From: Geosporobacter ferrireducens
GTDB lineage: Bacteria > Bacillota > Clostridia > Peptostreptococcales > Thermotaleaceae
Direction: 5' to 3'
NCBI RefSeq assembly: GCF_001750685.1
Contig: NZ_CP017269.1
Coordinates: 1,715,416 to 1,779,415, forward strand
DNA length: 64,000 bases
Every line of letters begins with the position of its first letter. Position 1 is the first letter of the stretch. Below the pieces are notes generated by a model, which saw only the letters and a list, made by a program, of their open reading frames with translations, was not told the origin of the DNA and searched no databases. This document shows positions 17,695-27,349 of this stretch, one piece after another. Position numbers and translations under genes: made by a program.

Positions 17695-18957
17695 TTATAG
17701 GTATTTCCTTGGATCTGCAATTTTTCCTTCGATTGCAGCAGCTGCAACAGAAATCGGTGATGCCAGATAGATTTGAGAATCTGCGCTTCCCATTCTTCCG
17801 ATGAAATTTCTATTTGTTGAAGAAATACAAACCTCACCGGGAGCAATTGTTCCGGAATGAAGCCCAAGACAAACACCGCAAGTAGGTGATAATATTACAG
17901 CACCAGCATCAGAAAGTTTTTGAAGGATTCCATCTTTTGCACATCTATCCCAAATATCCTTTGATGATGGAGATACGAGGAGTCGAATGCCTTTAGCAAT
18001 CTTTTTTCCTTCTAATACTTTTGCCGCCATCAATAGATCATTATATCTCCCGCCCGTACAGGAACCTATATATGCCTGGTCAATTTTTGTACCTTCTATA
18101 TTTTTAATTTCTGTTACATTATCTACCTCATGGGGACATGCGGCAACCGGTTCTAATTCCTCTGCATTGAACCTTAGCTCATCACAGAAATGTGCTTCTT
18201 TATCGCTTTTCAGAAAATCAAAGTTTTGATTTATATTTCTCTCCTTCAGATACTCCAGGGTTATATTATCAACAGGTATAAGTCCTGCTTTTGCACCCAT
18301 TTCAACAGCCATATTTGTAATGGCCATTCTTTCATCCATTATCATATTTTCAATAGTGTTTCCTACATATTCGATTGCCTTATAGGTAGCACCTACATGT
18401 CCAACTTTTCCAATGGTTTTCAGAACGAGGTCTTTTGCCATTGTTCCTTTCGGCAGATTACCGGACCACTCTACCTTAACCGTCTCAGGGACCTTCAGCC
18501 AGATCTCGCCTGTAACCAATACCCCCAGCATTTCCGTTGACCCTATTCCAGTTGAAAAGCTCCCTAATGCCCCATACATACAGGTATGAGAATCGGTGCC
18601 GACAATAATTTGTCCCGGCAATACATGACCCTTCTCAACCATAATCTGATGGCAGGGTCCGACAAATTCATAATAATTGTCAACACCATACGCACTGCAC
18701 CAATCTCTTGTAAACTTGACAATCGCAGCCTGTGTCGCATTTGCAGGGGGTGTATAATGATCCGAGATTACAACAATTTTATCTTTATCCCAAACCCCAA
18801 CATTAAGTTCTTTTAACTTTTCTGCGATTTCAACTCTTGGTCCCAGAACATCATCCATCATGGCCTTATCAACTTTGACCCATAGTATATCTCCCGCTTT
18901 TGCAGAGGCTTTCCCAGCCGCTTGTGCTAAAATTTTTTCAGACATTGTCATCCCCAT
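17695..18957 (-). CDS. LeuC-like dehydratase large subunit
   Basis: 420 residues, the [4Fe-4S] subunit. Cluster cysteines are Cys300 (GSCTGG), Cys360 and Cys363 (PTCGVC); VGTDSHTC from residue 119 is the aconitase-family substrate motif. Length and spacing match the archaeal/clostridial LeuC-HacA-DmdA branch rather than E. coli LeuC. AGGAGG lies 11 bases before the ATG. It is co-transcribed with the small subunit and, upstream, the carrier gene. Confidence 0.9.
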   Translation of the reverse strand: MGMTMSEKILAQAAGKASAKAGDILWVKVDKAMMDDVLGPRVEIAEKLKELNVGVWDKDKIVVISDHYTPPANATQAAIVKFTRDWCSAYGVDNYYEFVGPCHQIMVEKGHVLPGQIIVGTDSHTCMYGALGSFSTGIGSTEMLGVLVTGEIWLKVPETVKVEWSGNLPKGTMAKDLVLKTIGKVGHVGATYKAIEYVGNTIENMIMDERMAITNMAVEMGAKAGLIPVDNITLEYLKERNINQNFDFLKSDKEAHFCDELRFNAEELEPVAACPHEVDNVTEIKNIEGTKIDQAYIGSCTGGRYNDLLMAAKVLEGKKIAKGIRLLVSPSSKDIWDRCAKDGILQKLSDAGAVILSPTCGVCLGLHSGTIAPGEVCISSTNRNFIGRMGSADSQIYLASPISVAAAAIEGKIADPRKYL

Positions 18958-18987
18958 AATATATAAGACCTCCTTATTTTTATTTTA

Positions 18988-20241
18988 TTAAAAAATTCTG
19001 TAGAGCCCAATTCCTGCAATGACGGTCATTGTCAAAACACCACCTATTGCTACAGCAAACATTTTTATGAATAAATCCTGTTGCTCCTTGTCAGAAACGT
19101 GGGCATTCTGGACATAAGAAGCAAGTGCTAAAGCCCCGCCTGTTGAAATAGGGCTGGTCCCGGCAACATTTGCAGCGTTGGTAATTGCAGAAATGAGCTC
19201 AAGACCTGATAGATTCCCTCCAACTTTTGCAATCAAGTCTCCCACTGTTGGAATAAGAGTAGGCATAACAACGCCTGAAGCGGAGCTGAACCATGACATA
19301 ATTCCTGCAGTAAGACTTATGATCGCCGATGCTGTTTTATCTGTCATAAAACCGGCTAATGTGGATGAAAGCAAGTCGATTCCTCCAAGCTTTATAACAA
19401 TACTCATCAAAACATTGACGCCTGTTACCAGGATCAATGTGCTCCAAGGAATATTTGCAATTGCCTTTTTTTCACTTGCAACTCTAAACAAAGATAAAAC
19501 AAGTGCAATACTGAAGGATAACAGTCCAACATTATATTTGAATATAATTACTCCGACAACCAGCACAGCCATACCGATAAGGGTTATGATCTGATTTCTG
19601 TTGAATTTCGGAAGCTCAGACAGTTTCAATGCGGTTTCAGACTTCATTTTATAGCCTTTTAGTACAATATACAAAAGAGCTGCATAAATCGTAAATCCAA
19701 GCATGGCATTCATCAAATATGCTCTTTCAATGCCGGTTATGCCCTGCTCTGCAGCTAAGGTTATCCCTATAATGCCCGTAGGGGCAATGGAAGAAATCCC
19801 TCCTGCTGCAGCACCCATAATAGAAATCGCAGACAGCAAGAGCGGCGAAACCTTCAATTCAGCTGCCAAAGCCATTGTAAACACTGCCATAAGAGACATT
19901 ACAGGGATGGTTCCAGGACCAATGCCTGAAAGAATGACTGAAAAAACGTAAACAATTATAGGAATTAAATTTGTTCTCTTGCCGGCGAGGGAAACCACCT
20001 TTTTTGCCAATAATTCCAGCGTACCGTTTTCCTGGGCAATACTGAAAAAGTACATCACCCCAAGAAGCATAATGAATAATTTGGTGGGAAACCCTCCCAT
20101 AATATCGTTTTCCGTTACGCCTCCTATAACCCCAAGAATCAAAGAAAGTCCGACAGCAACCAATCCGGTGTTGATCTTTCGCGTAAATCCGAGTATTATA
20201 GCCCCAATAAGAAATACTAAAGACAATAATGCATAATTCAT
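18988..20241 (-). CDS. SLC13/MatC-like dicarboxylate carrier
   Basis: About 417 residues with roughly eleven membrane segments, resembling MatC/SLC13-type permeases (GGFPTKLFIMLLGVMYFFSIA and the late ANVAGTSPISTGGALALAS loop). The ATG at 20241 is chosen because GGGAGGAG lies directly upstream, making the codon at 20256 unlikely. First gene of the sigma-54-dependent operon; it would import the hydroxy-diacid processed by the downstream dehydratase. Confidence 0.82.
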   Translation of the reverse strand: MNYALLSLVFLIGAIILGFTRKINTGLVAVGLSLILGVIGGVTENDIMGGFPTKLFIMLLGVMYFFSIAQENGTLELLAKKVVSLAGKRTNLIPIIVYVFSVILSGIGPGTIPVMSLMAVFTMALAAELKVSPLLLSAISIMGAAAGGISSIAPTGIIGITLAAEQGITGIERAYLMNAMLGFTIYAALLYIVLKGYKMKSETALKLSELPKFNRNQIITLIGMAVLVVGVIIFKYNVGLLSFSIALVLSLFRVASEKKAIANIPWSTLILVTGVNVLMSIVIKLGGIDLLSSTLAGFMTDKTASAIISLTAGIMSWFSSASGVVMPTLIPTVGDLIAKVGGNLSGLELISAITNAANVAGTSPISTGGALALASYVQNAHVSDKEQQDLFIKMFAVAIGGVLTMTVIAGIGLYRIF

Positions 20242-20304
20242 TTTTTCTCCTCCCATCTTAATCTTTATATTTGTTTATTATGAATTCATAATATTTGAAT
20301 TAAG

Positions 20305-20321
20305 AGCAAGTATCATGCCAA
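20305..20321 (-). promoter_or_regulatory. Sigma-54 (-24/-12) promoter of the carrier-dehydratase operon
   Basis: TTGGCATGATACTTGCT on the minus strand: the invariant GG and GC are separated by exactly ten bases, as sigma-54 requires. It lies 64 bases upstream of the carrier start and just downstream of a sigma-54 activator gene, which makes the assignment strong. Confidence 0.88.
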
Positions 20322-20392
20322 AAAACAACAATATCTTTCATAAAATGACAAAGCTCCATTTTCTAGGCTTAGCAAGCATATTTCTCAAAAAT

Positions 20393-20420
20393 AAAAAAGC
20401 CTCTTTGTAGAGACTTTTTT
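20393..20420 (-). terminator. Terminator after the sigma-54 activator gene
   Basis: Near-perfect hairpin AAAAGCCTCT/AGAGACTTTT with U-runs on both sides, between the activator stop and the sigma-54 promoter. Confidence 0.7.
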
Positions 20421-20437
20421 ATTTTGTTCAGCATTCG

Positions 20438-20470
20438 TTTCATTTTGTTTGAAATCATTTCATTTTGTTT
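20438..20470. promoter_or_regulatory. Candidate activator binding sites (enhancer) of the sigma-54 operon
   Basis: TTTCATTTTGTTT occurs twice, at 20438-20450 and 20458-20470, 20 bases apart (two helical turns), with related ATTTTGTTCA at 20421 and GTTTCGTTCAAAC at 20478. The first copy is followed by GAAA, giving TTTCA...TGAAA symmetry. They lie about 115-165 bases upstream of the -24/-12 element, a usual distance for bacterial enhancer binding proteins. Confidence 0.5.
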
Positions 20471-20494
20471 CAAAAGGTTTCGTTCAAACTGTTT

Positions 20495-22399
20495 TTATAT
20501 CTCTATGTTATACGCTTTTAGTTTACGCCATAGGGTACTTCTGCTCATTCCTAAGCTTTCTGCCGTTTTTGCTTTAGATAAATTATTTTCTTCTAAAGCC
20601 CTTATGATTCTATTGTATTCTAAATTTCCCAGTTTTTTTTCTTCGAATCTTTCTTTATCTATTTTTGAAACAAGAAGTCCTGTATCGATTAATTTCGTCT
20701 CTTTATTGACGGCAAGTACATGAATTCTTTCTACTAAATTTTGAAGTTCTCTTATATTTCCCGGCCATAAATAATGCTCTAATTCATTTAGTATTTTCAT
20801 TAGAACCGATTCATATTGCCTGTAATTTTTATTATCCAGTTCCATTAAAAAGTTTTTAGCTATTTCTTTTGTGTCATTCCTCCGGTCCCTTAAAGGCGGT
20901 AAATACAGCTTTAATATATTCAGCCTATAAAATAAGTCCTCTCTAAAATTTCCTTTCTCAACTTCTTCTTCCAGATTTTTATTGGTTGCTGTAATAACCC
21001 GTACATCAACAGGAATTATTTTATTGCTTCCTACCCGTCTTATTTCTTTTTCCTGAAGCACCCGCAAAAGATGTACCTGTGTTTCAGGAGAGATATCTCC
21101 TATCTCGTCCAAAAAGATTGTTCCGCCATGGGCAATTTCAAATAATCCGGCTTTTCCACCCTTCGAAGCACCCGTAAAGGTTCCCTCTTCATAGCCGAAA
21201 AACTCGGATTCCAAAAGACTTTTTGTCATCGCAGAACAATTTATAGCCACAAAAGGACCATTCTTCCGTAAGCTACTGTTGTGAATACTTTGAGCAAATA
21301 GTTCCTTTCCCGTCCCTGTTTCTCCATGAATTAAAATTGTTGATGATATTTTTGCATAGCTTTTTGCTATTTTTATGGTTTTGTGAATTGTTTCTGAATT
21401 CCCTTTGATATCATTAAAAGTATATTTTGCCAGGTACCCCTTATTTACTGATTTTCTTCTTATGCTTTTTTCACTTTCTTGAATCGTTTTAACATCCTGA
21501 AATGTAGCAACAACACCTTTTACCTTATCATCAATTATAATAGGGATACGATTTGTTAAAATCGTGGTACCGCTGATATTCATTATCTGATTTATCTGTT
21601 TTTCTCCATTCTCCAAGCTTTGCAGCATTTGTGTATTTGGAAATACTCTATGAATATCCTCTCCTATGCATTTTTCTTTTTTAACCTTTAATATCTTTTC
21701 TGCCACAGGATTTATTATATCTATACTGCCGTTTTCATCAATGGCTATAATTCCATCATGGGTAAAATTCAATACAGCTTCATAGCGTTTGATTTGAAGA
21801 CTGTAATTTTCTTGTTTTTTGATCTCTTCATTTTGGACCTTTACGATTTGTTTTGCTGTTGTAATTGCTTGAAGAATTGCTTCTTTTGAGCTTTCTAAAA
21901 CCGTATATTTAAAGTCTTTTTCCGCTGCAAAGTTCTCAGCAACGATTCCTCCTATGCCAAATATCGCACCGTCTGCTATTGCCTGATTTACACATTCTTC
22001 ACACTCTCTAATACTTCTAAAAATATATTGTTTTGCATTAATACCCATTAATTTGCAAAGGGATTCCATATTGTCCATAGATCGATCATGATTAATAAAA
22101 GCAACAAGTCCGGTTATTTCTTTTATTTGTTTCATAACATCAATATAATCTGCTGTTGTCAAATCAATACCTACAGTCGTAATTTTCACATTCTCTTCGA
22201 TATAAGCTTTGGTACCCTGACGGCATATTATTACTTTTGCCCCTAGTTCGGCCAATTGGTTACACATCAATACAATGTTGTCTAGCGCTGCTATATAAAC
22301 ATTTACATTATGGTTATATTCTGCTATGACTTCTTTTGCTTTCATGCCCATTTTTTCCGAAGGCACAATCATACAAATTTCCGTTACTTGTCGGTTCAA
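20495..22399 (-). CDS. Sigma-54-dependent activator with PrpR_N, PAS, AAA+ and Fis-type HTH domains
   Basis: 634 residues. An N-terminal PrpR_N-like sensor (residues about 10-185) is followed by a PAS domain (about 205-310), an AAA+ domain and a C-terminal Fis-type HTH (about 590-634). GETGTGKE is Walker A and GGTIFLDEIGD is Walker B. The sigma-54 contact loop reads GTFTGA instead of the usual GAFTGA. Start is TTG after GGAGGGG. It is upstream of, and almost certainly activates, the carrier-dehydratase operon in response to its organic acid. Confidence 0.93.
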   Translation of the reverse strand: MNRQVTEICMIVPSEKMGMKAKEVIAEYNHNVNVYIAALDNIVLMCNQLAELGAKVIICRQGTKAYIEENVKITTVGIDLTTADYIDVMKQIKEITGLVAFINHDRSMDNMESLCKLMGINAKQYIFRSIRECEECVNQAIADGAIFGIGGIVAENFAAEKDFKYTVLESSKEAILQAITTAKQIVKVQNEEIKKQENYSLQIKRYEAVLNFTHDGIIAIDENGSIDIINPVAEKILKVKKEKCIGEDIHRVFPNTQMLQSLENGEKQINQIMNISGTTILTNRIPIIIDDKVKGVVATFQDVKTIQESEKSIRRKSVNKGYLAKYTFNDIKGNSETIHKTIKIAKSYAKISSTILIHGETGTGKELFAQSIHNSSLRKNGPFVAINCSAMTKSLLESEFFGYEEGTFTGASKGGKAGLFEIAHGGTIFLDEIGDISPETQVHLLRVLQEKEIRRVGSNKIIPVDVRVITATNKNLEEEVEKGNFREDLFYRLNILKLYLPPLRDRRNDTKEIAKNFLMELDNKNYRQYESVLMKILNELEHYLWPGNIRELQNLVERIHVLAVNKETKLIDTGLLVSKIDKERFEEKKLGNLEYNRIIRALEENNLSKAKTAESLGMSRSTLWRKLKAYNIEI

Positions 22400-22630
22400 A
22401 GAATCCCCTCCTGAAGCCTGAAATAATAGCCTGTTTTCTTGTACAGCTTTTATTATTTTATTTTACATAACCCAGACTTTTTCTTCAAGTCTTCTATTGC
22501 AGGAAGATAGGTTAAGCTCATTGAACATAATCTTTATAGCAGCATTTTATTTAATTTAGATGGAAGCTCTCTGGTAATGGTAAATCAAGCACAGCGTAAA
22601 CTATATCTTTATTGGAGGGATAAAAACTTC

Positions 22631-22676
22631 AAAAGACTACCCACAATCTTTGAAGTCATATTGTGGGTAGTCTTTT
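22631..22676. terminator. Terminator after selO
   Basis: Perfect 17-base arms at 22631-22647 and 22660-22676 (AAAAGACTACCCACAAT and complement), with U-runs in both directions. The rest of the 22400-22711 gap holds the activator leader and no gene I can support. Confidence 0.85.
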
Positions 22677-22711
22677 CTATTTCTCCTAGCTAACAGTATT
22701 CAATACACATA

Positions 22712-24190
22712 TTAAGTTCCGCAAAAGGTTCGGTAAGGATAAACTGCTGAAGCGGGCAGTGCAGCATAATCGGCCTGTTCTGGAGAATGGGCATAAGGTT
22801 TTGAAAGAACATTCAAAAGCCGCTCCATCGCACTGTAGTCTCCTTGATTCACTGCAGCCTCTAATGCATCTTCTACCCGGTGGTTCCTCGGGATTAGAGC
22901 GGGATTGGCCTTTCGCATCAACTGGTGAGCATTCGCCTTCGATCCCTGCTGCCTGCCCAGCCTTTCCTGCCACCGCTCGTGCCATTGAGCAAATTCTGTG
23001 GTGTCAAACAGGGCCGCATCTTCCAGCTTATCAAAAGTTAATGCACGGAAGGTATTGGTATAGTCCGCACGATGCTTCTGCATCATATGGAGGAGGCCCT
23101 CAATAAGGGATTCATCCCCTGGCTCTTCATTAAACATTCCCAGTTTTGCTCTCATTCCCGCAAGCCAGTTGCAGTGATACATCTCAGTAAAATCTGAAAC
23201 CGCATCCTGGGCTAACTTGACAGCCTCCTCTTGGTTGACGTGCAACAGCGGTAGTAGGCTTTCAGCAAATCTTGCGAGATTCCATGCGGCAATACTCGGC
23301 TGATTGCCATAAGCATAGCGGCCATACGTATCGATGGAGCTAAATACCGTTGCCGGGTCATAGGCATCCATGAAGGCACATGGACCATAATCAATGGTTT
23401 CTCCGCTAATCGTCATGTTGTCGGTGTTCATCACCCCATGGATAAAGCCCACCAGCTGCCATTTAGCAATCAGTCCGGCCTGACGCTTGATTACTTCCTG
23501 CAGCAGCAAGAGATATCGGTTCCCATCCGCTTCAATGTCTGGAAAATGACGCTTTAGTGTATAGTCAGCCAAGGCCTGGAGTTCTTCAACCGTTCCCCAT
23601 TTTGCAACGTATTGAAAAGTTCCGACCCGCAGATGGCTGGCAGCCACACGGGTCAAAATTGCACCAGGCAGTTCTGTTTCCCGAATTACCGGTTCCCCGG
23701 TTGTCACCACTGCCAGGCTGCGGGTGGTTGCTATACCCAGTGCTTGCATTGCTTCGCTGATGATGTATTCGCGCAGCATCGGTCCTAGTGCCGCTCGACC
23801 ATCGCCCCGCCGGGAATATGGTGTTCTTCCTGCACCCTTCAGTTGAACATCAAACCGTTCCCCTGAAGGTGTGACCTGTTCACTTATCAACAAAGCCCGG
23901 CCGTCCCCTAACATCGTGAAATGTCCGAACTGATGCCCCGCATAAGCTTGAGCAAGGGGTAAAGCACCCTCAGGAATCCGGTTTCCGGCAAACACGGCTA
24001 TGCCGTCTTCGCTTTCCAGTGCCTGGATGTTTAACCCCAGAGATGTTGCCAGCGAATCATTGAGTATGATCAACTTCGGTGACCGTACAGGTGTTGGGTT
24101 AAGACAGGAAAAAAATAATTCCGGAAGGCAGGCATAACTGTTGTCTAGATTCCATCCTGCTTCTATTACTGCGTTTCCCTCAATCCTCAC
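22712..24190 (-). CDS. selO: Protein adenylyltransferase SelO (YdiU/UPF0061 pseudokinase)
   Basis: 492 residues, full length. SelO transfers AMP to protein side chains. Seen landmarks are [10 protein letters not shown] near residue 83, [20 protein letters not shown] near 115-135, HGVMNTDNM near 248 and DYGPCAFMD. The protein ends in FCGT, so no selenocysteine is needed. GTG start follows AAAGGAG. The gene is visibly richer in G+C than its neighbours (for example CCGCTCGACCATCGCCCCGC at about 23795), suggesting transfer. It stands alone between terminator and leader. Confidence 0.95.
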   Translation of the reverse strand: MRIEGNAVIEAGWNLDNSYACLPELFFSCLNPTPVRSPKLIILNDSLATSLGLNIQALESEDGIAVFAGNRIPEGALPLAQAYAGHQFGHFTMLGDGRALLISEQVTPSGERFDVQLKGAGRTPYSRRGDGRAALGPMLREYIISEAMQALGIATTRSLAVVTTGEPVIRETELPGAILTRVAASHLRVGTFQYVAKWGTVEELQALADYTLKRHFPDIEADGNRYLLLLQEVIKRQAGLIAKWQLVGFIHGVMNTDNMTISGETIDYGPCAFMDAYDPATVFSSIDTYGRYAYGNQPSIAAWNLARFAESLLPLLHVNQEEAVKLAQDAVSDFTEMYHCNWLAGMRAKLGMFNEEPGDESLIEGLLHMMQKHRADYTNTFRALTFDKLEDAALFDTTEFAQWHERWQERLGRQQGSKANAHQLMRKANPALIPRNHRVEDALEAAVNQGDYSAMERLLNVLSKPYAHSPEQADYAALPASAVYPYRTFCGT

Positions 24191-24299
24191 AGTTCTTTTT
24201 CTCCTTTCCTTCTTTTCTCTTTTATAATCTTAGTTTTTTCTTTTACATAAAATGAAACGCTAGGATTCTATGCTGTTTTTATTTTCCAACTTCCTATTT

Positions 24300-24319
24300 C
24301 TACATAAGTCGGCCTCCTT
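24300..24319 (-). other. Start-stop element in the selO leader
   Basis: A perfect AAGGAGG (24313-24319 on the complement) is followed, 7 bases on, by ATG immediately followed by TAG (24305 to 24300). This would let ribosomes initiate and stop at once about 110 bases before the selO start. Upstream, GTTTCA and TATAAT (24343-24348) with a 17-base spacer could be the promoter. Function unproven. Confidence 0.35.
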
Positions 24320-24680
24320 TTAGTGTCTGCTTCTGCCAATTTATTATACCCTTTTCAAACATCGCTGAAACCCTTTAGGTATTTTAAACACAGCGATCTG
24401 ACAAACTCAATGTTCACATAACCCATCTTTTTCAATAGCTTTATCCGTCTCACTGCTCTGTATCGTTAAATATAGGTAATGGAACACTCCTGGTTATTTT
24501 TTCAAAATTGTAGTCACTGATACAAAAAATTATTTTATACTATGGTATCCTTTTAATAAATTGGAGAATAGAAAGAATTGATGTTCATTTCATAATATTT
24601 CATTTAAAAGATCTTACTTCTTGCTTCATGGAAATTATCATTTCCTTCCTATCTTCTGAAAAGGACTTGGTCTTTTGTCA

Positions 24681-24730
24681 CCTGTTCAACTTAACAGGGG
24701 TTTATTTTCGAATGATAGATCATTCTTTTT
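24681..24730 (+). other. Leader hairpins before the DUF969 gene
   Basis: CCTGTT/AACAGG (24681-24698) followed by GGTTTATTTT, then GAATGAT/ATCATTC (24710-24725) followed by TTTTT. Either could be a weak terminator or attenuator. The rest of the 573-base gap 24191-24763 shows no convincing gene. Confidence 0.3.
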
Positions 24731-24763
24731 ATTCCAATAAAAAAATTAAAGAAGGGAGATAAA

Positions 24764-25468
24764 ATGATGATTAAGCTTGTGGGAATACTTATTATCATTA
24801 TTGGGTTTATGATGAAAATCGACACCATCGCCGTGGTCGTCGTGGCAGGAATCGCAACAGGCCTTGCTGCTGGAATGTCCTTTAATGAAATCATGACAAT
24901 ATTAGGGGGAGCCTTCGTAACCAACCGATATATGTCAATTTTCATTATTTCTTTACCGGTGATCGGGCTGCTGGAAAGATATGGACTTCGGGAGAGGGCT
25001 GCTTATTTGATCGGAAAAATAAAATCTGCAACGGTCGGTAGATTAACCTCTCTATATTTAATCATAAGAACCATCGCAGCTATGTTTGGCTTAAGGATAG
25101 GGGGACATGTTCAGTTTATCCGGCCCCTTATTCTTCCAATGGCTGAGGGAGCTGCAACCAGCAGATACGGTGATATGGATGAAGCAGATATACAAACAAT
25201 AAAGGGCCTGGAGGGGGCAGTTGAAAACTATGGCAACTTCTTCGGACAAAATTTCTTTGTAGCCTCAGGCGGCGTACTGCTAATCGTTGGTGTAATGAAC
25301 GAGCAGGGCTATCCGGTGGAAGCAATTGACGTAGCTAAAGCTTCGCTCCCTGTCGCATTAATTATTATGTTGATCGGTACCTTGCAGTTTTTATATTATG
25401 ACAAGAAATTTGACAGAAAATATATTAAAAATGTACGTGATTACAAAAATACCAGTGAAAATTCATAA
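24764..25468 (+). CDS. DUF969 membrane protein
   Basis: 234 residues with about five or six membrane segments; family PF06149. Conserved-looking central motif SLYLIIRTIAAMFGLRIGGH. Almost always found next to DUF979 and a pyroglutamyl peptidase gene, as here, so the two membrane proteins together probably form a carrier for a pyroglutamyl (5-oxoproline) compound. Start ATG follows GAAGGGAGAT. The DUF979 gene starts 16 bases after its stop. Confidence 0.85.
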   Translation: MMIKLVGILIIIIGFMMKIDTIAVVVVAGIATGLAAGMSFNEIMTILGGAFVTNRYMSIFIISLPVIGLLERYGLRERAAYLIGKIKSATVGRLTSLYLIIRTIAAMFGLRIGGHVQFIRPLILPMAEGAATSRYGDMDEADIQTIKGLEGAVENYGNFFGQNFFVASGGVLLIVGVMNEQGYPVEAIDVAKASLPVALIIMLIGTLQFLYYDKKFDRKYIKNVRDYKNTSENS

Positions 25469-25484
25469 TTGAGGAGGTGTAATT

Positions 25485-26441
25485 ATGCTTAAAAATTCAT
25501 TAACAGAAATATTATATATTTTATGCGGACTTATATGCTTTTTCTCAATGTACACTACCTGGAAGGATAAAAAGCATCCTTCAAAAGCACCAACTATACT
25601 GTTTTGGGGAATTTTAGGATTTATTTTTACTTTCAGCAGAATAGGGGTATTGTGGGGCAATGATAAAATATTTATAAAAGATATCGTCATTGGCTATCTG
25701 GTTTTGGTCATGGCTGTTTTATCAGCCTCTAAACGGGTTAAATACAATACATTTCAAGAATCCACTGCTGATTTTAAGGAAAAAATGGCTAACACGATTA
25801 AAAATAAAATATTTATACCCGCATTAGCTTTGGCAATTATAGCCTTTGTTACTGCACAGCTATGGACGCAGCAGTTAGGTTCTCTTGTAGCACTTGGAAT
25901 ATCTGCAGTAGTTGCTTCTATACTTTCCTTAGTGATTACAAAAGGAAAAGGAAGTGAAATGATAGAAGACGGCAGGAGGCTGCTGGAATTGGTTGGCCCT
26001 GTCAGCATATTGCCCCAGCTTCTTGCCGCCCTTGGATCTGTTTTTGCAGTAGCAGGCGTAGGGGATGTAATTGCAGGGGCAATTAAAACCGTAATTCCTG
26101 AAGGAAATATATTTCTAGGCGTCGTTACCTACTGTGTGGGCATGGCTTTGTTTACAGTAATTATGGGAAATGGCTTTGCCGCCTTTGCAGTTATAACAGC
26201 TGGGATAGGCGTTCCTTTTGTATTCATGCAGGGAGCTAATCCTGCTATTGCATCAGTCCTTGCCCTTACCGCAGGTTATTGCGGTACACTGGTAACCCCA
26301 ATGGCAGCAAACTTTAATATCGTGCCGACAGCCATCCTGGAAATAGAGGATAGAAAGTACGGGTTAATTAAATATCAAGCTCCTGTAGCAGCAATCATGT
26401 TAATGATTCATATTATTCTGATGTACGTCTGGGCTTTCTAG
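25485..26441 (+). CDS. DUF979 membrane protein
   Basis: 318 residues with about nine membrane segments; family PF06166. GNGFAAFAVITAGIGVPF and LTAGYCGTLVTPMAANFN resemble the re-entrant loops of ion-driven carriers. Partner of the DUF969 protein and co-transcribed with pcp. The transport role is inferred from context; no biochemical evidence is known to me. GAGGAGG ribosome binding site. Confidence 0.85.
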   Translation: MLKNSLTEILYILCGLICFFSMYTTWKDKKHPSKAPTILFWGILGFIFTFSRIGVLWGNDKIFIKDIVIGYLVLVMAVLSASKRVKYNTFQESTADFKEKMANTIKNKIFIPALALAIIAFVTAQLWTQQLGSLVALGISAVVASILSLVITKGKGSEMIEDGRRLLELVGPVSILPQLLAALGSVFAVAGVGDVIAGAIKTVIPEGNIFLGVVTYCVGMALFTVIMGNGFAAFAVITAGIGVPFVFMQGANPAIASVLALTAGYCGTLVTPMAANFNIVPTAILEIEDRKYGLIKYQAPVAAIMLMIHIILMYVWAF

Positions 26442-26483
26442 AAACACACATAAACATTTCTAATTACACTATGGAGGTGCTGA

Positions 26484-27125
26484 ATGAAAGTTTTAGTAAC
26501 AGGATTTGAACCATTCGGAGGAGAAAGTGTAAATCCTTCATTTGAAGCTGTAAAAAATCTAGATCATACGATCGCTGGTGCACAAATTGTAAAAGCTCAA
26601 ATCGCAACGGTATTTAACAAGTCTATTCATCAACTGGAGAAACTGATTATTAAAGAGCAGCCTGATATCGTCATTTGTGTTGGCCAGGCAGGTGGAAGAT
26701 ATGATATAAGTATTGAAAGAATTGGAATAAACATAGATGACGCCCGCATTAAAGATAATGAAGGAAATCAGCCAATAGATAAACCTATTTTTGAAGATGG
26801 AGAAAATGCTTATTTTTCCAATCTGCCTGTAAAAGCAATGGTAAGAGAAGTAAAAAATGCTAATATTCCTGCTTCTGTCTCAAATACTGCCGGCACTTTT
26901 GTGTGCAACCACATATTCTATGCCCTCCTTTACCTCATTCATAAAAAATATCCGGAAATACGCGGCGGGTTTATTCATGTGCCCTTTTGTGCACATCAAA
27001 TCATTGATAAGCCCAACACCCCTTATATGGATATTGATAAAATTACAGAAGGATTAAAATATGCGATAAAAGCAGCAATTGAACATAGGGAAGATATAAA
27101 AACTACCGGCGGAACCATATGTTAA
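26484..27125 (+). CDS. pcp: Pyrrolidone-carboxylate peptidase (pyroglutamyl peptidase I)
   Basis: 213 residues, family C15. The catalytic residues are all visible: Glu78 in ISIERI, Cys141 in [11 protein letters not shown] and His165 in GGFIHVPF. The enzyme removes N-terminal pyroglutamate from peptides in the cytoplasm. Preceded by GGAGG and by the DUF969/DUF979 pair, so the three genes probably form one import-and-hydrolyse unit. Confidence 0.96.
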   Translation: MKVLVTGFEPFGGESVNPSFEAVKNLDHTIAGAQIVKAQIATVFNKSIHQLEKLIIKEQPDIVICVGQAGGRYDISIERIGINIDDARIKDNEGNQPIDKPIFEDGENAYFSNLPVKAMVREVKNANIPASVSNTAGTFVCNHIFYALLYLIHKKYPEIRGGFIHVPFCAHQIIDKPNTPYMDIDKITEGLKYAIKAAIEHREDIKTTGGTIC

Positions 27126-27182
27126 TGAGCTGATATAAACAAAAATTGTTTATTTCTAAAGCTTTAATCCACTATAGATGGG

Positions 27183-27315
27183 TGCGACTGAAAATCCTTA
27201 TTTATCCATTCACAACCACAGGTGAGGGCAGACACAAGGCCTGCCCCTACGAAAATCAGATATTGTAGGGAACGGTGTTTCACCGTTCCGTTGAATACTA
27301 AACTTCTCAGTCACA
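27183..27315. repeat. MITE-like interspersed repeat, copy A
   Basis: Bounded by inverted ends TGCGACTGA (27183-27191) and TCAGTCACA (27307-27315). It contains hairpin GGGCAG/CTGCCC around ACACAAGGC (27226-27246) and a second perfect hairpin GGAACGGTG/CACCGTTCC (27269-27289). A related copy lies at 33771. No coding sequence, so it is a non-autonomous element or structured repeat. Confidence 0.6.
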
Positions 27316-27349
27316 CATCTATAGAGCGGCTGTCAATAGAAAAAAACGT

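Noticed and set aside
17176-18957. Leucine biosynthesis leuCD
   Set aside because: No leuA or leuB nearby, and a sigma-54 promoter with carrier and PrpR_N activator points to catabolism; the leu assignment was kept only as family similarity.
22511-22693. Plus-strand frame containing SSILFNLDGSSLVMVNQAQRKL
   Set aside because: Slightly PAS-like, but it has no start, crosses the selO terminator, and no related frame continues upstream. Could be a very old remnant, not supportable.
24191-24680. Possible protein gene in the selO-DUF969 gap
   Set aside because: Short frames exist on the minus strand (for example TIQSSETDKAIEKDGLCEH) but all stop quickly and lack start sites.
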